From Bacteroidota bacterium (GTDB lineage Bacteria; Bacteroidota; Bacteroidia; Flavobacteriales_D; Crocinitomicaceae): DNA of 64,000 bases. The notes beneath the pieces were generated by a model. It was not told where the DNA came from. It searched no databases and saw nothing but the letters and a program-made list of their open reading frames with translations. Positions 34,228-44,248 of this stretch are shown piece by piece. Each line of letters begins with the position of its first letter. Positions within the stretch are counted from its first letter, which is position 1. The stretch lies in NCBI GenBank assembly GCA_016192075.1, contig JACPUU010000004.1, positions 225,565 through 289,564 on the forward strand, given 5' to 3'. The translations under genes were made by a program, and so were the position numbers.

Positions 34228-37218
34228 TTATTTACCAAGACCTCTAACTTTTCGATCATAAATATCATTGAACCAAAGTCGTTTGAACATTAAATTGATT
34301 TTGTCTTCTGAGAGTTTGTTGTAAAGTTCCAACTTCGTATTAATAAAATTGAGCAACTCGTTGTCAATTTCTTCATTGAATTTATCTTGGATATTGTCCT
34401 TACTATTTTGCGCATTAAAAAAGCTCATCAATTCTTCATTTGAATAAATGTTCATTTTCATTTTCTCAAACTCGACTTTATCTTCCTCCTTTAAATCGAC
34501 ACCAAAAGTGTCATTCAGTACCATGATAATTTTGGTAAGCCACTCCATTTCATCTAATGGTTTGTGTACGTCTCCACCTTGCGTCATTCCTTGCATAGCA
34601 TTGTTACCTGGTGTCAATGATAAATCAGAAGCGAACTGGTGTTGAAGTTTGTAACTATCCAAATCTATCTCTTCCAAAACCTCCGTAGGTAAGGTATGAT
34701 TACTTGCGGGAAATTTTTTGAAAAGTGCTGAAAGAAATACGTAGTATTTTTCTAATTCTACGTCGGTGAAAGTTACAATTTGAGAGAGAAAGCGATACAA
34801 CCTCACATAATCTTTAATAGCGGCTTTTATGCTTATTTGCTGATCTTCATCTAGATCTTTGCTATAACGAACGACAACATCATTTAAAATTGGCTGAAGT
34901 TTTTCCTTATGATCACCTTTTTTAAAAAACAGCTTTGCAAAAGTTTGAAGATCGTTTTTGTGAATTATGTTAAAGCTCTCTATTTTATTGATCACGTCAT
35001 ACAGGCTATTCGGGTCCGTTTGATCTTCCAGATCCATGTAATTACTGCCGTAATACATCTGAAAATCCTCTTGAACCTTTTCAGGATCATTCACGAAATC
35101 CAGAATCATCGTAGTATCTTTTCCTGCCATGGTTCTGTTTAAACGACTCAATGTTTGAACAGTATTTGTACCTCCGAGTTTTTTGTCTACAAACATAGTA
35201 TGTAGTAAAGGTTCGTCAAAACCAGTTTGGTACATATTGGCAACTATCAATAGCCGATGCTGTGGAAGTTTTAAAGCGTCCGGTATGCTAACCCTGCCTC
35301 CCAAATTATTCATGTTTTCTTTGGTATAGTCTTGTCCAGTTTCCGCGTCCGTAACTGTTCCACTAAAAGCTACCAGCGCACCATAAGGCAATTTCATTTC
35401 ACGCATCACCTCATCAAACTTACGCTTATATCTGACAGCGTGTAAACGTGAACGAGTAACTAGCATGGCTCGTGCTTTGCCTTGGATTTCATTTTGCGTT
35501 TGCGCCACAAAATGCTCTATCATGATCCTCGCTTTCTTTTCAATGGCATGATCTTGTAAATCAACGTAAGAAGACAGAAGGCGAACTGTCTTTTTCTTTT
35601 CATATTCTTTATCCTGAATTTCAGTCCGTTTTATAAGCTTGTAGTATCGTTTCCAGCTTACGTAATTTTTTAACACGTCTTTAATGAAACCTTCCTCAAT
35701 GGCCTGCTCCATGGTGTAAAGATCAAAAGCTTCTTTACAATCATTTCTGATCGTCCCAAACAGTTCGATGGTTTTCGGTTTTGGAGTAGCTGTAAAAGCG
35801 AAGAACGAAATGTTCTTCTGATCACCTTTTTTCTTTATCTCATCAGCTATTAAATCATCTAACTCTTTTTCTTTAGGATCAGCGGTTTCAGCTTCTTCTA
35901 GCGACAAGGACTTCCGTAAGTGTCTTGCGGATTCACCGGCTTGTGAGCTATGCGCTTCGTCAATAATTACGGCGTACTTTTTGTCCTTACTTCGCGAAAT
36001 TATCTCGGAGATAACTGGAAATTTTTGAAGGGTGGTAACAATAACACGTTTGCCTCGCTCGATGGCGTTTTTTAAATCCTGGCTACTTTTATTTTCATCG
36101 ATGTACTCTACTGTTCCAGGCATTTGTTCAAACTGACGGATATTATCCTGGATTTGCTTGTCCAATACTTTCCTATCAGTTACTACAATGACGCTGTTAA
36201 ATAAAGCCTTTGAATCATCAGCGTGTTGGTAAAAATCAGATAAGCGATGTGCTAACCATGCAATCGTATTAGATTTACCGGAACCAGCCGAGTGTTGTAT
36301 TAAATATTTCGACCCAATTCCATCTTTTCGTACAGATTCAATTAAATTCTGCACAGCCCTACGCTGATGGAAACGGGGAAATATCAAAACAGGTTTTTCC
36401 TTTTCTTTTAGTGCTTTACTCGTAACATCATAAAACTTCTCTTTATTTACTTGAAGGTTAATATAATTTTGTAATAAATCCAATAATGAATCGCGTCTTA
36501 GAACATCTTTCCATAAGTAAGCTGTTGCATAGTCATTATCATCATAATTTTCTAATGCTTTATTAAATGGTAAAAAGTAGGTTGATTTTCCTTTTAATTC
36601 AGTACACATGCTCACCTTTTCAGTACTCACAGCAAAATGAACTAAGCAACGTTTAAATTCTAAGAAGGGTTCTTTAGGATCGCGATTTTCCAGATATTGT
36701 TTAATGGAATGATGCAGATATTGACCCGTCAAAGCGTTTTTTAACTCTAATGTTACCACCGGAAGTCCATTCACAAAAAGAACAATGTCGATGGAGTTTT
36801 CGTTTTTCCTGGAATATTTAAGCTGTCGGATTATTGTCAAACGATTTTTCTGATAGTTCTCAGAATGCTCAGGCGTTTTACTATGAGAAGGTTTAAAGTA
36901 AACAAGATCCAATGTTTGTCCTCTATCTCTTATCTTTTCTCTCAAAACATCCAACGTTTTGCGTTTTCGGATTTCTTCAGCTACTCGCTCTATAATTTTA
37001 CCCTCAACATTGGGCCCATATTGAACCGTCAAAGCCTCGTATTTTTCTTTTTGAGTATCTTTGATAAACTCAATAAGATCTTCTGGAATAAGACATAGAT
37101 CCTTATTGTAAGCAGAATTATTCTTTTCGATATAATCCGGAAATTCTGGTTGGGCAATTTTAGTTAAGTACTTAACTATATGCTCTTCAAAATGTCTTTC
37201 ATTTGTTCCCTCTGCCAT
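34228..37218 (-). CDS. hsdR: type I restriction enzyme, restriction/motor subunit
   Basis: 996 residues, the usual length. The PD-(D/E)XK nuclease is near 140-170 (IDIVLFVNGLPVVTLELKNA: Asp and E-x-K). The SF2 translocase follows with Walker A QHSAGSGKSNTIAW (about 309), VVTDRKVLDKQI, motif II IIDEAHSSQAG, motif III FFAFTATPKP, and VANMYQTGFDEPLL, LSRLNRTMAGK. HsdR uses ATP to pull DNA past the bound complex and cuts far from the site. It overlaps hsdS by 20 bases (37199-37218). No frameshift or missing motif is seen, so the enzyme looks complete. Confidence 0.95.
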   Translation of the reverse strand: MAEGTNERHFEEHIVKYLTKIAQPEFPDYIEKNNSAYNKDLCLIPEDLIEFIKDTQKEKYEALTVQYGPNVEGKIIERVAEEIRKRKTLDVLREKIRDRGQTLDLVYFKPSHSKTPEHSENYQKNRLTIIRQLKYSRKNENSIDIVLFVNGLPVVTLELKNALTGQYLHHSIKQYLENRDPKEPFLEFKRCLVHFAVSTEKVSMCTELKGKSTYFLPFNKALENYDDNDYATAYLWKDVLRRDSLLDLLQNYINLQVNKEKFYDVTSKALKEKEKPVLIFPRFHQRRAVQNLIESVRKDGIGSKYLIQHSAGSGKSNTIAWLAHRLSDFYQHADDSKALFNSVIVVTDRKVLDKQIQDNIRQFEQMPGTVEYIDENKSSQDLKNAIERGKRVIVTTLQKFPVISEIISRSKDKKYAVIIDEAHSSQAGESARHLRKSLSLEEAETADPKEKELDDLIADEIKKKGDQKNISFFAFTATPKPKTIELFGTIRNDCKEAFDLYTMEQAIEEGFIKDVLKNYVSWKRYYKLIKRTEIQDKEYEKKKTVRLLSSYVDLQDHAIEKKARIMIEHFVAQTQNEIQGKARAMLVTRSRLHAVRYKRKFDEVMREMKLPYGALVAFSGTVTDAETGQDYTKENMNNLGGRVSIPDALKLPQHRLLIVANMYQTGFDEPLLHTMFVDKKLGGTNTVQTLSRLNRTMAGKDTTMILDFVNDPEKVQEDFQMYYGSNYMDLEDQTDPNSLYDVINKIESFNIIHKNDLQTFAKLFFKKGDHKEKLQPILNDVVVRYSKDLDEDQQISIKAAIKDYVRLYRFLSQIVTFTDVELEKYYVFLSALFKKFPASNHTLPTEVLEEIDLDSYKLQHQFASDLSLTPGNNAMQGMTQGGDVHKPLDEMEWLTKIIMVLNDTFGVDLKEEDKVEFEKMKMNIYSNEELMSFFNAQNSKDNIQDKFNEEIDNELLNFINTKLELYNKLSEDKINLMFKRLWFNDIYDRKVRGLGK

Positions 37219-38572
37219 TAAGTGCCTTTTTTGTTTTAAGTTGCCAATTTCTCACATCAATTTTTCCCGTTGTAACTTCTAATAGAATTGATTGGTGATA
37301 TTCCTTTAGCTTTTTAATTTCTTCCGATAATTTTGTGATTAAATCATTAAACACCTGATTTTTATTCTCAATAAATTCAATAATCCTATTTTGTACTTCA
37401 ATTGGCGGGAGTACTATTGAGAAGTTTTTAATATCTTTTTGAAATAAATGCGGAACTCCTTGTCCCGCGCGTAATTTACTTATAGTTGATTGTATATAAT
37501 CTGATTTTATCAGCCAAAATAAATAATTAGGATTTAGAATTTTTTTATCAAAAACACGAAGTACTCCTATAGACGAATTTACCGTTGCTGGAATTGGTAA
37601 TTCTCTAATTATATTCACGATACCCAAAGTCGATCCATCTTTTACTAAAAGTACGTCACCTAACTCAAGCATTATTTCAGGAGATTCAAGATACCGCGCT
37701 TCTGTTATAAAGTTGATAGTATTGAAATCAATAGTATCTCTTTTTATATCTGGTGTTGAAAGGAATCCATAACCACTTTCAACATATTCTTGAGCCTTTA
37801 GACCTTTCCATCCTAATCTACCCTTTAATGATATTAATCGCTTTAAAGGTTTTATTGTCCAATCTTTAGGTATTTTTTTTAATCCTTCTGCTGAAACATG
37901 CTTCATTTTAGGCTTTGATTCTATACCTTTTGTTACAGCCTCACTTATTAATACCAACTGTTTTTCCTTTAATAAATCGATAAGTTCATTTTTTTGCTTT
38001 ATAATAATATCTATCAGGTCAGTTCGATGCTTAAGATATTTCGCAATCTGAATTTGCTCCTTTAATGGAGGAAGTGGACAAGGTAAGTCGCCAATAATTT
38101 CTAAATTTAATCCATCGCGTAACTCTGAACCGGCTAAACCACGAATCCTCTGGTAATTACTATCTAGCCAAAAAAATAAAAACTCATTGTTTATCTCTTT
38201 TAATTTAGGAATAATAGCAGCCATTGACTGATTGCAGGTAGCATTTATTTCTAAAATGGCAACGATCCCTTTCGTTTTTCCTTGGCCCGCTAATGCCATC
38301 ACTAGACTGCCTTTAGGAACCCATTTTGTACTACTATTTAATACTGCTAGTTCTGTAATATAATTAGACGGCGTTTTTATTCTTTTTTGATTTACTGTTC
38401 CGGAATTAAGCCAAGGTATTGTTCCTTTTTCCCAATAATCTGCATTATTTGTGTTTGGAGTGCCTCCAGCATAAATATCTGACAGCCATTTAAGTTTTGA
38501 TGATTTCCAATGAAATGGCATTTTATCAATCCATTCTAATTTACTGTTTTTATAGTTATTATACTTATCCAT
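37199..38572 (-). CDS. hsdS: type I restriction enzyme, DNA-specificity subunit
   Basis: 457 residues with the two-domain plan: an N-terminal target-recognition domain (WKSSKLKWLSDIYAGGTP ... PCPLPPLKEQIQIAKYL), a conserved helix (DIIIKQKNELIDLLKEKQLVLI), a second recognition domain (GWKGLKAQEYVESGYGF ... SIVLPPIEVQNRIIEFI) and a closing helix (SEEIKKLKEYHQSILLEVTTGKIDV). The two halves fix a bipartite target. Its ATG overlaps the hsdM stop by one base. No sign of inverted recombination repeats or a second hsdS copy, so phase variation by shuffling is not evident. Confidence 0.93.
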   Translation of the reverse strand: MDKYNNYKNSKLEWIDKMPFHWKSSKLKWLSDIYAGGTPNTNNADYWEKGTIPWLNSGTVNQKRIKTPSNYITELAVLNSSTKWVPKGSLVMALAGQGKTKGIVAILEINATCNQSMAAIIPKLKEINNEFLFFWLDSNYQRIRGLAGSELRDGLNLEIIGDLPCPLPPLKEQIQIAKYLKHRTDLIDIIIKQKNELIDLLKEKQLVLISEAVTKGIESKPKMKHVSAEGLKKIPKDWTIKPLKRLISLKGRLGWKGLKAQEYVESGYGFLSTPDIKRDTIDFNTINFITEARYLESPEIMLELGDVLLVKDGSTLGIVNIIRELPIPATVNSSIGVLRVFDKKILNPNYLFWLIKSDYIQSTISKLRAGQGVPHLFQKDIKNFSIVLPPIEVQNRIIEFIENKNQVFNDLITKLSEEIKKLKEYHQSILLEVTTGKIDVRNWQLKTKKALNGRGNK

Positions 38573-40365
38573 TAATTCAATAGTTCTTTTATCAATTCAA
38601 CTATTCCCTTTTGATTGCGAGTACCGAATTCCAATAATTCAATTTCGGCTTTTATCTTAGACGATGGCCTTAAAGGTTTATGCTCATAAAAATATTTGGT
38701 GAAATTTATTTCATAGCCAATACGAGTTTTGTCAAAGTCAATCCAGGCATCAGGTACATGAGGTAAAACTTCTTCCATAAAATACTCTTCAATGTCCTTT
38801 GCTAGTGGGATATTTTCCTTGTCTCTTTTATTTGAATCGGCTTTAATATTTCCCTTTTTGTCCAAAATTGGTCTTCCCTTTTTATCATATTCTGGTTGTT
38901 CAACTGTTATTTGGTAGTAACCAAAATCATTATTTTTGAATATTTTAGAATGTTTTCCTTCTTCAAAACTTGAGTAAAGTTCAAGAATTTTTTCAACGTG
39001 TACTGTGTCAATTTTATTGCGTTTATTGCCTAGGCTTCGCTTCTCCGGTTTGGAGAATCCCTTTATTCCAGTTCCTTTATCTTCTACAACATTGGCATTA
39101 ATCAATTGTACTTTTCCTCTACGATTCTTCGGTTTATTATTACTCAGAAACCAGATATATGTGTTAATCCCAGTATTATAAAAAAGATCCTTTGGCAATG
39201 CTATAATGCAATCTAACCAATCGTTACTTATAATCCACTTACGGATATCACTTTCTCCACTTCCTGCATTACCTATAAAAAGCGGTGATCCGTTCGTCAC
39301 AACGGCAATTTTTCCTGCTTCAAGCTCCATTTTACTGATCATGTGTTGCAAAAAAAGTAATTGACCATCACTGGTGCCAGGTAAACCCGCATAAAATCTA
39401 CCAGCGGGATTTGCACTTTCATTCCTAATGAAGTCTGCATCCTTACTCCAAGTAACACCATATGGCGGATTGGCAAATTGATAATGAAAGTGTTTGTCTG
39501 GAAACCGATCTTCAGTAAAAGTGTTGCCATGCCTAATATTATCAGCATTCTCACCAGTAATTAGTGCTTCGGATTTTGCAATAGCATATGATTGCTCATT
39601 TATTTCTTGGCCATAAGTTTTTATTTCAGGCTTATTTTTACTTCTGACACACAACTCATCGAGAACATAATTTTTTGCCAGATTTATCATGCCACCTGTT
39701 CCTAAAGTTGGGTCATAAATTGTTCGAATAATTCCTGGTCTAGATAGTTTCTCTTTTTCTGTACTAAAAACAATCTTTATCATGAGATCTATTACATCTC
39801 TAGGAGTAAAATGTTCCCCAGCAGTTTCGTTACTTTGTTCATTTGAAATACGAATTAATTCTTCAAAAATATAACCCATGTTATGATTGTCAACTTTATC
39901 TGTGTGCAAATCCACTAACGAGATCGCATCGATCATTTGATAGAGCAATTTGTTTTTGACTAAACGCGCTATTACCTTATCGAACTGAAAATTTTCTATA
40001 ATATTTCTTACTTCTCTATTAAAACCATTCAGGTAGTTATTGAAATCAATTTCAATAGTCTTGGGGTTTTCTTTTAGTGATTCAAGGGTGTGTTTTGAAG
40101 TGTTATAAAATTGAAGACCTCCAGCTGCCTTACGAAGAATGGGATCTAACTTATCTTCACTTACTTTTTCTTTAAAATTATCATACGCATTCCTCACTTT
40201 TATGTTAACTGGATCGAGGATACAATCCAATCTTCGTATTACAACGAAAGGAAGGAGTACATCTCCAATTTCATTTTTCTTAAATACATTCCAAAGTACC
40301 TTGTCAGTAATTTGAAAGATAAAGCCTACGTCTACTTTCTCTTTCTTATTGTTCTTTCGCGTCAT
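38572..40365 (-). CDS. hsdM: type I restriction enzyme, adenine methyltransferase subunit
   Basis: 597 residues. N-terminal HsdM_N-like helices, then the N6_Mtase core: SAM-binding IYDPTLGTGGMINLAKNY, GQEINEQSYAIAKSE, and the catalytic QFANPPYGVTW (motif IV NPPY). DGQLLFLQHMISKM and IALPKDLFYNTGINTYIWF follow. Modifies adenine within the HsdS target. Sixty bases after the unknown partner of the AAA protein and one-base overlap with hsdS. Confidence 0.95.
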   Translation of the reverse strand: MTRKNNKKEKVDVGFIFQITDKVLWNVFKKNEIGDVLLPFVVIRRLDCILDPVNIKVRNAYDNFKEKVSEDKLDPILRKAAGGLQFYNTSKHTLESLKENPKTIEIDFNNYLNGFNREVRNIIENFQFDKVIARLVKNKLLYQMIDAISLVDLHTDKVDNHNMGYIFEELIRISNEQSNETAGEHFTPRDVIDLMIKIVFSTEKEKLSRPGIIRTIYDPTLGTGGMINLAKNYVLDELCVRSKNKPEIKTYGQEINEQSYAIAKSEALITGENADNIRHGNTFTEDRFPDKHFHYQFANPPYGVTWSKDADFIRNESANPAGRFYAGLPGTSDGQLLFLQHMISKMELEAGKIAVVTNGSPLFIGNAGSGESDIRKWIISNDWLDCIIALPKDLFYNTGINTYIWFLSNNKPKNRRGKVQLINANVVEDKGTGIKGFSKPEKRSLGNKRNKIDTVHVEKILELYSSFEEGKHSKIFKNNDFGYYQITVEQPEYDKKGRPILDKKGNIKADSNKRDKENIPLAKDIEEYFMEEVLPHVPDAWIDFDKTRIGYEINFTKYFYEHKPLRPSSKIKAEIELLEFGTRNQKGIVELIKELLN

Positions 40366-40425
40366 TGTTACTTGTTTGCTCTAATTGTATATTTTATTTT
40401 TAATATGAAGCTGTTAGCTTTTACC

Positions 40426-41409
40426 TTATTTGAAGGCTAAATAATTTGATACTTTATCTCCTTCAAAGCTATCGGCGTTCATTTCATCGAGGTTGTTTTG
40501 AATGTCCTTAATCAATATCATAGATAAATCATGATTGTCTTTATTTGCCAGGCTAGAATAATGAATTTCTCTGCCTTTTGTTTCCTTGGAGCCATTAGCT
40601 TTAAAATAATTAAATGAATCCCCTGAATAGACACGAAAGTAGTTCGTGCATACTGTTCTGTCATGTTCGGCAAACGATTTTATTCCCTTTTGATCTCTAT
40701 ATTTTACCAATGTCAAATTTGGTTTTACTCCGGTTACGTTTTCAATCGACGTTTTAATCAAGGTTTTCAGATTCGAATAATCTATACCGATTTTATCTAG
40801 ATTAGTGTATATGACAATATTCACTCTGCATTTACTTTTCGCACAAAGACTTTTTAAATAAGTGACTAAATTCGATTCTATTAATGACGGATCAGCCAAA
40901 ATATATGAGTCAATAAATATTATGTCTGTAATAGAAGTTGATAATTTATCCAAATCAGCCCACCTCTTGAATTCTCCGTCTCCAATTTTCAATTTCTTGT
41001 CAAAAAGATAATCCTCCTGCAATAGAAAAATTTGGTTGAAAATCTCAAACTCTTCGCCTGGTTTACCAATAAGAATTGCACCCTTTGCTTTAAGAATATC
41101 GATTCGTTCATCGTCTATTAAATAGCATGCCGAGAGTTGTTGGGCATTGAAATTATTATAAGTATTTGATTTTAAAGGTCTTTCAGGAAACATGGTTTCT
41201 TGAAAGACCTGAACATTAGTCCTACCTACTCCTGATGTAAAAAGATTAAACCACGCCATTAAACCTTCATCTGCCGCGATTATTTCCTTATTGAAATTGA
41301 AATATGAATTCAACTGTTTTTGCATAGCTCTAATGCAATCATTGTAGCGAATATGATGCTTATTTGAGATTAGATTTTGAATATTCTCTTTGTCTATATA
41401 TAAGTCCAT
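40426..41409 (-). CDS. unknown partner of the OLD-like AAA ATPase
   Basis: 327 residues, no family recognised. One base separates it from the AAA gene, so the two are translated together. Visible features: an Ala/Cys-containing ISACYLIDDERIDILKAKG-like strand-helix, IIFIDSYILADPSLI, VNIVIYTNLDK, and near the end AEHDRTVCTNYFRVYSGDSF. The last looks a little like the H-x-R plus S/T pattern of phospholipase-D-like folds, but the Lys and Asp of HKD are absent. As ATPase partners in this position are usually nucleases or other toxins, an effector role is inferred. Confidence 0.55.
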   Translation of the reverse strand: MDLYIDKENIQNLISNKHHIRYNDCIRAMQKQLNSYFNFNKEIIAADEGLMAWFNLFTSGVGRTNVQVFQETMFPERPLKSNTYNNFNAQQLSACYLIDDERIDILKAKGAILIGKPGEEFEIFNQIFLLQEDYLFDKKLKIGDGEFKRWADLDKLSTSITDIIFIDSYILADPSLIESNLVTYLKSLCAKSKCRVNIVIYTNLDKIGIDYSNLKTLIKTSIENVTGVKPNLTLVKYRDQKGIKSFAEHDRTVCTNYFRVYSGDSFNYFKANGSKETKGREIHYSSLANKDNHDLSMILIKDIQNNLDEMNADSFEGDKVSNYLAFK

Positions 41410-41410
41410 T

Positions 41411-42919
41411 TTACAAAAGATTAAGAGTTAGAATGGATGATTCATCATAAAATCCCTTCCCAAAATCATCGGTAAATTTACCATCAGATCTATAATTCAT
41501 TTTCCATTGTTTCATTTCTTTATCGAAATAAATAACGCAAAAGGGGTTGTCATTAATTTCGTTTGCATATTCATTTAATTTAACGAGTAATTGGGTTTTT
41601 CTTATCAGATATTCGGAGTGAGTTTCAACTATAATGTTGATTCCGTATTCCTTATAAACTTCATGGAATAAATCGGCAAGTTTACTTTGTAAAGCTGGGT
41701 GCAAATTCAGTTCTGGTTCTTCGATTATGATTGTATAGTCGTTTTTATCTTTAAGCCTTCTGTGAATTATAGTTGCTAATCTCAAAATCAACAGCATTGC
41801 TTGGATGGAACCCATACCTTTATCTGCCAAAGGAATCTTTAACCCATAAGAAGAAATTAGAACTTCGTACGCTTCTCCGGCATGCATTTTGATCTCAAAG
41901 GAATCACCTATTTCAAACTCATTTTCCTGCATCCATTTTACAGCAAAGCGGTAAGCAGGTTGACCAGGTAGAACTCTTAGCTGTACAAAATCACTGATAG
42001 TTTGAGCTAAGGCATTTTTTTTATCACGAATAGAAAATAGAGCCGACTGCTTATTTAACGTTGCACCGAGGTAAATGAACGAAAGAGAATTTATTTTGGA
42101 AATTAAATCTGATCTAAATTTTTCAATTTTAAATTTACTTTCTTTAAATGCTTTATAATTTGCAAACTCTCTCTTTGGCTTTGTCCCCCTTTGGATGTCA
42201 TGATATTGCATTTCATATTCTGAACTGAACTCAAAAATTGCTTCTTCTATAATTTCATCTAAGCCGGTTTTTGTATAAGTGGTATGTAAGCTAAAATTTT
42301 CTTCTGTTACAGATTGAGAGCTAATAATAGTTTTGAGATCCTTGATTTTTGTCTTGAAAGATTTCAATTCAGAATTAGTCTTAATATACTCCTTAGTGCT
42401 CTTATTCTTTATTGTAGAACGATGCTTTTTCAATTCACTTTCTTGTTTTAGCAGTAGATTGAGTAAACCCTCATTCTCATTATTAGAAGAAAAGTCACTT
42501 CTTCTTTTATTTTGTATTGAAACCGATGAGCTGGTCGGTGAGATCTCAATTACAAATCCTTGCGATAAATCTTCTATTTTAAGGCACTGAACATCAACAA
42601 CCATGCTTTCTGCTTTACCAGATACACGTATTAAAAATTCGTAATGATCATAATCAAACTTAAATTCAATAAAATCTTCTTTAGCCGCTCGGGATTTCGC
42701 TCTTTCATATGTCACAATATTAACATCTTCAATGTTACTTTTACTAAAAGAAAAAACACTTACAGTTTCTGATTTCAAATAATCGGAAATCAATAGCAAC
42801 GCTTTAACCACTGTCGATTTACCAGAGTTATTTCTGCCAACTAAAAAATTGATGTTATTGTATTCGATCCCCGGAAAATTAACAAATCTCCTAAAGTTTT
42901 TAAAGCCTATTTTATTCAT
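41411..42919 (-). CDS. OLD-like AAA ATPase in the restriction operon
   Basis: 502 residues. Walker A FLVGRNNSGKSTVVKAL (28-36) just after the N-terminal KIGFKNFRRF strand, the pattern of RecF/OLD-type ATPases. A coiled coil (about 150-210) follows, then the conserved GMGSIQAMLLIL signature region, Walker B YTIIIEEPELNLHP (about 393), and VETHSEYLIRK (the His/switch motif). It lacks an obvious TOPRIM nuclease at the end, so the next gene may supply the effector. XRE regulator 33 bases upstream, partner one base downstream. Confidence 0.85.
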   Translation of the reverse strand: MNKIGFKNFRRFVNFPGIEYNNINFLVGRNNSGKSTVVKALLLISDYLKSETVSVFSFSKSNIEDVNIVTYERAKSRAAKEDFIEFKFDYDHYEFLIRVSGKAESMVVDVQCLKIEDLSQGFVIEISPTSSSVSIQNKRRSDFSSNNENEGLLNLLLKQESELKKHRSTIKNKSTKEYIKTNSELKSFKTKIKDLKTIISSQSVTEENFSLHTTYTKTGLDEIIEEAIFEFSSEYEMQYHDIQRGTKPKREFANYKAFKESKFKIEKFRSDLISKINSLSFIYLGATLNKQSALFSIRDKKNALAQTISDFVQLRVLPGQPAYRFAVKWMQENEFEIGDSFEIKMHAGEAYEVLISSYGLKIPLADKGMGSIQAMLLILRLATIIHRRLKDKNDYTIIIEEPELNLHPALQSKLADLFHEVYKEYGINIIVETHSEYLIRKTQLLVKLNEYANEINDNPFCVIYFDKEMKQWKMNYRSDGKFTDDFGKGFYDESSILTLNLL

Positions 42920-42952
42920 TGTAAAGAGTTTTTTATATTTACAATACCTTGA

Positions 42953-43150
42953 TTATTTTCTACTATTTGTTGCAAGGAGTTCTTTTGGGTCGACCTTTAG
43001 AATTTTTCCAATCTCGAACAAAATTTCAATACTAGGTTGCCTTCGATTTTGCACGTAAGAATTTACCATATTGTAGCTCTTACCTAATTTTTCGGAAAGC
43101 CAAGTTTGAGTTTTACCCTGTGATTCGAGTACTTCTTTAATTCGGTTCAT
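42953..43150 (-). CDS. XRE-type regulator heading the restriction operon
   Basis: 65 residues: VLESQGKTQTWLSEKLGKSY then NMVNSYVQNRRQPSIEILFEIG, a complete helix-turn-helix of the Cro/C.protein size. It is the first gene of the operon that holds the AAA pair, hsdMSR and the helicase. This suggests a controller (C) protein delaying restriction until methylation is done. The inverted repeat at 43195-43213, 45-63 bases before the ATG, is its likely operator. Confidence 0.85.
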   Translation of the reverse strand: MNRIKEVLESQGKTQTWLSEKLGKSYNMVNSYVQNRRQPSIEILFEIGKILKVDPKELLATNSRK

Positions 43151-43194
43151 TTTTCTTTGAAATGCGAGGGTAAATGTAAGAAAATATGCTAATA

Positions 43195-43213
43195 TATCTC
43201 ACAAAATGAGATA
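43195..43213. promoter_or_regulatory. putative operator of the XRE regulator
   Basis: TATCTC-ACAAAAT-GAGATA, a six-base inverted repeat centred about 55 bases before the regulator ATG, the usual place for a C-protein box. Confidence 0.4.
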
Positions 43214-43315
43214 ATTAATTGATGAGTTATTGTTGATCAGGTCACAAATCCAGGGAGTGAAGCTGAGAAACGGCAGAAACTGAAGGAATTCCGAACTCGG
43301 TAATTGTCCAAATTC

Positions 43316-44248
43316 TCAAATTAACCCCAATTGTTTTGCAATATCCTGAGTAAATTTTGACATAGGGCGTTTGTGAATTTCACTTTCTTTAATATACGTT
43401 CCTACCAGAGTTCGCAAGTAGAGATTTGGATGTAGATCTAACTTGGAAAAGGAATTCTTTAATGCCTGACGGTTGTATGCATCGTACATTTGGCTTTTTG
43501 CGATCAATTCTTCGATGACATCCTTTTGAGTATTATAAATTGCCTCTATGCCAAAACTGTGTTGAAAATCATTCCCAACGGGGCCGAATTCAAATTTTAA
43601 ATCATTACTGTCTTTTGTCAGTAGATATTTTCCGATTGATCCCTTATCTAATTTAAAAGTAAAAACAGATTTGCTAATCTTATTAACATCAGTTGAGTAG
43701 AGATCAAACATTAGGCTAGTTGACTTGCTTTTCTTCCGGTTGCACGGAGCACATGAAGGATAAAGGTTGAACGGAAAAATACTTAGAAATGGAAAAAGAT
43801 CCTTCGCATGGTAGTGATCAACATCAAATCTTGAAGAAAATAAATTGCCATTTTGCACTGTGCTAACTGTCAGAATTGAATTACAATACACGCATGTCTT
43901 TATTCCAACTCTTTCAAAATATCTTGGGTAAAAAATCCTCCGAAGACTTTTGTAACCGAGTCTTTCTAATATTTCTTCTTTCAACTTTTTTGTCTTTCCG
44001 GAACTTGGTGGAATCGGTCCAATTCTAGCCTTCAAAGTTTCAATTTCCTTTGGTTCAATTAAAAGTAAACTTGGCTTTTCGAAGAGTCTTATTATTGCAC
44101 TCAAATAATCTCTTTCCTTCTTATTCATTTTAAACCCTGAATTCTCTAGGTCGATTAGCTTTCGTAAGGCCGTCTTTCTTTGATTTTCAAGGTCAGTAAA
44201 GAACTCTCTCTGAATCGAAGCAACTGTTTCTTGGTTAATGGCTATCAT
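43316..44248 (-). CDS. HNH endonuclease of a Septu-like pair (PtuB-like)
   Basis: 310 residues. CVYCNS (about 119) opens the zinc ribbon, RFDVDHYHAKDLFPF (about 144) brings the HNH His, and NLYPSCAPCNRKKSK (about 169) closes it. The nuclease is in the middle and is flanked by helical parts. Its ATG lies inside the AAA gene (14-base overlap), the gene order of Septu: PtuA ATPase then PtuB HNH. In Septu the ATPase holds the nuclease and releases it on phage sensing. Longer than the usual PtuB, so classed as Septu-like only. Confidence 0.75.
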   Translation of the reverse strand: MIAINQETVASIQREFFTDLENQRKTALRKLIDLENSGFKMNKKERDYLSAIIRLFEKPSLLLIEPKEIETLKARIGPIPPSSGKTKKLKEEILERLGYKSLRRIFYPRYFERVGIKTCVYCNSILTVSTVQNGNLFSSRFDVDHYHAKDLFPFLSIFPFNLYPSCAPCNRKKSKSTSLMFDLYSTDVNKISKSVFTFKLDKGSIGKYLLTKDSNDLKFEFGPVGNDFQHSFGIEAIYNTQKDVIEELIAKSQMYDAYNRQALKNSFSKLDLHPNLYLRTLVGTYIKESEIHKRPMSKFTQDIAKQLGLI

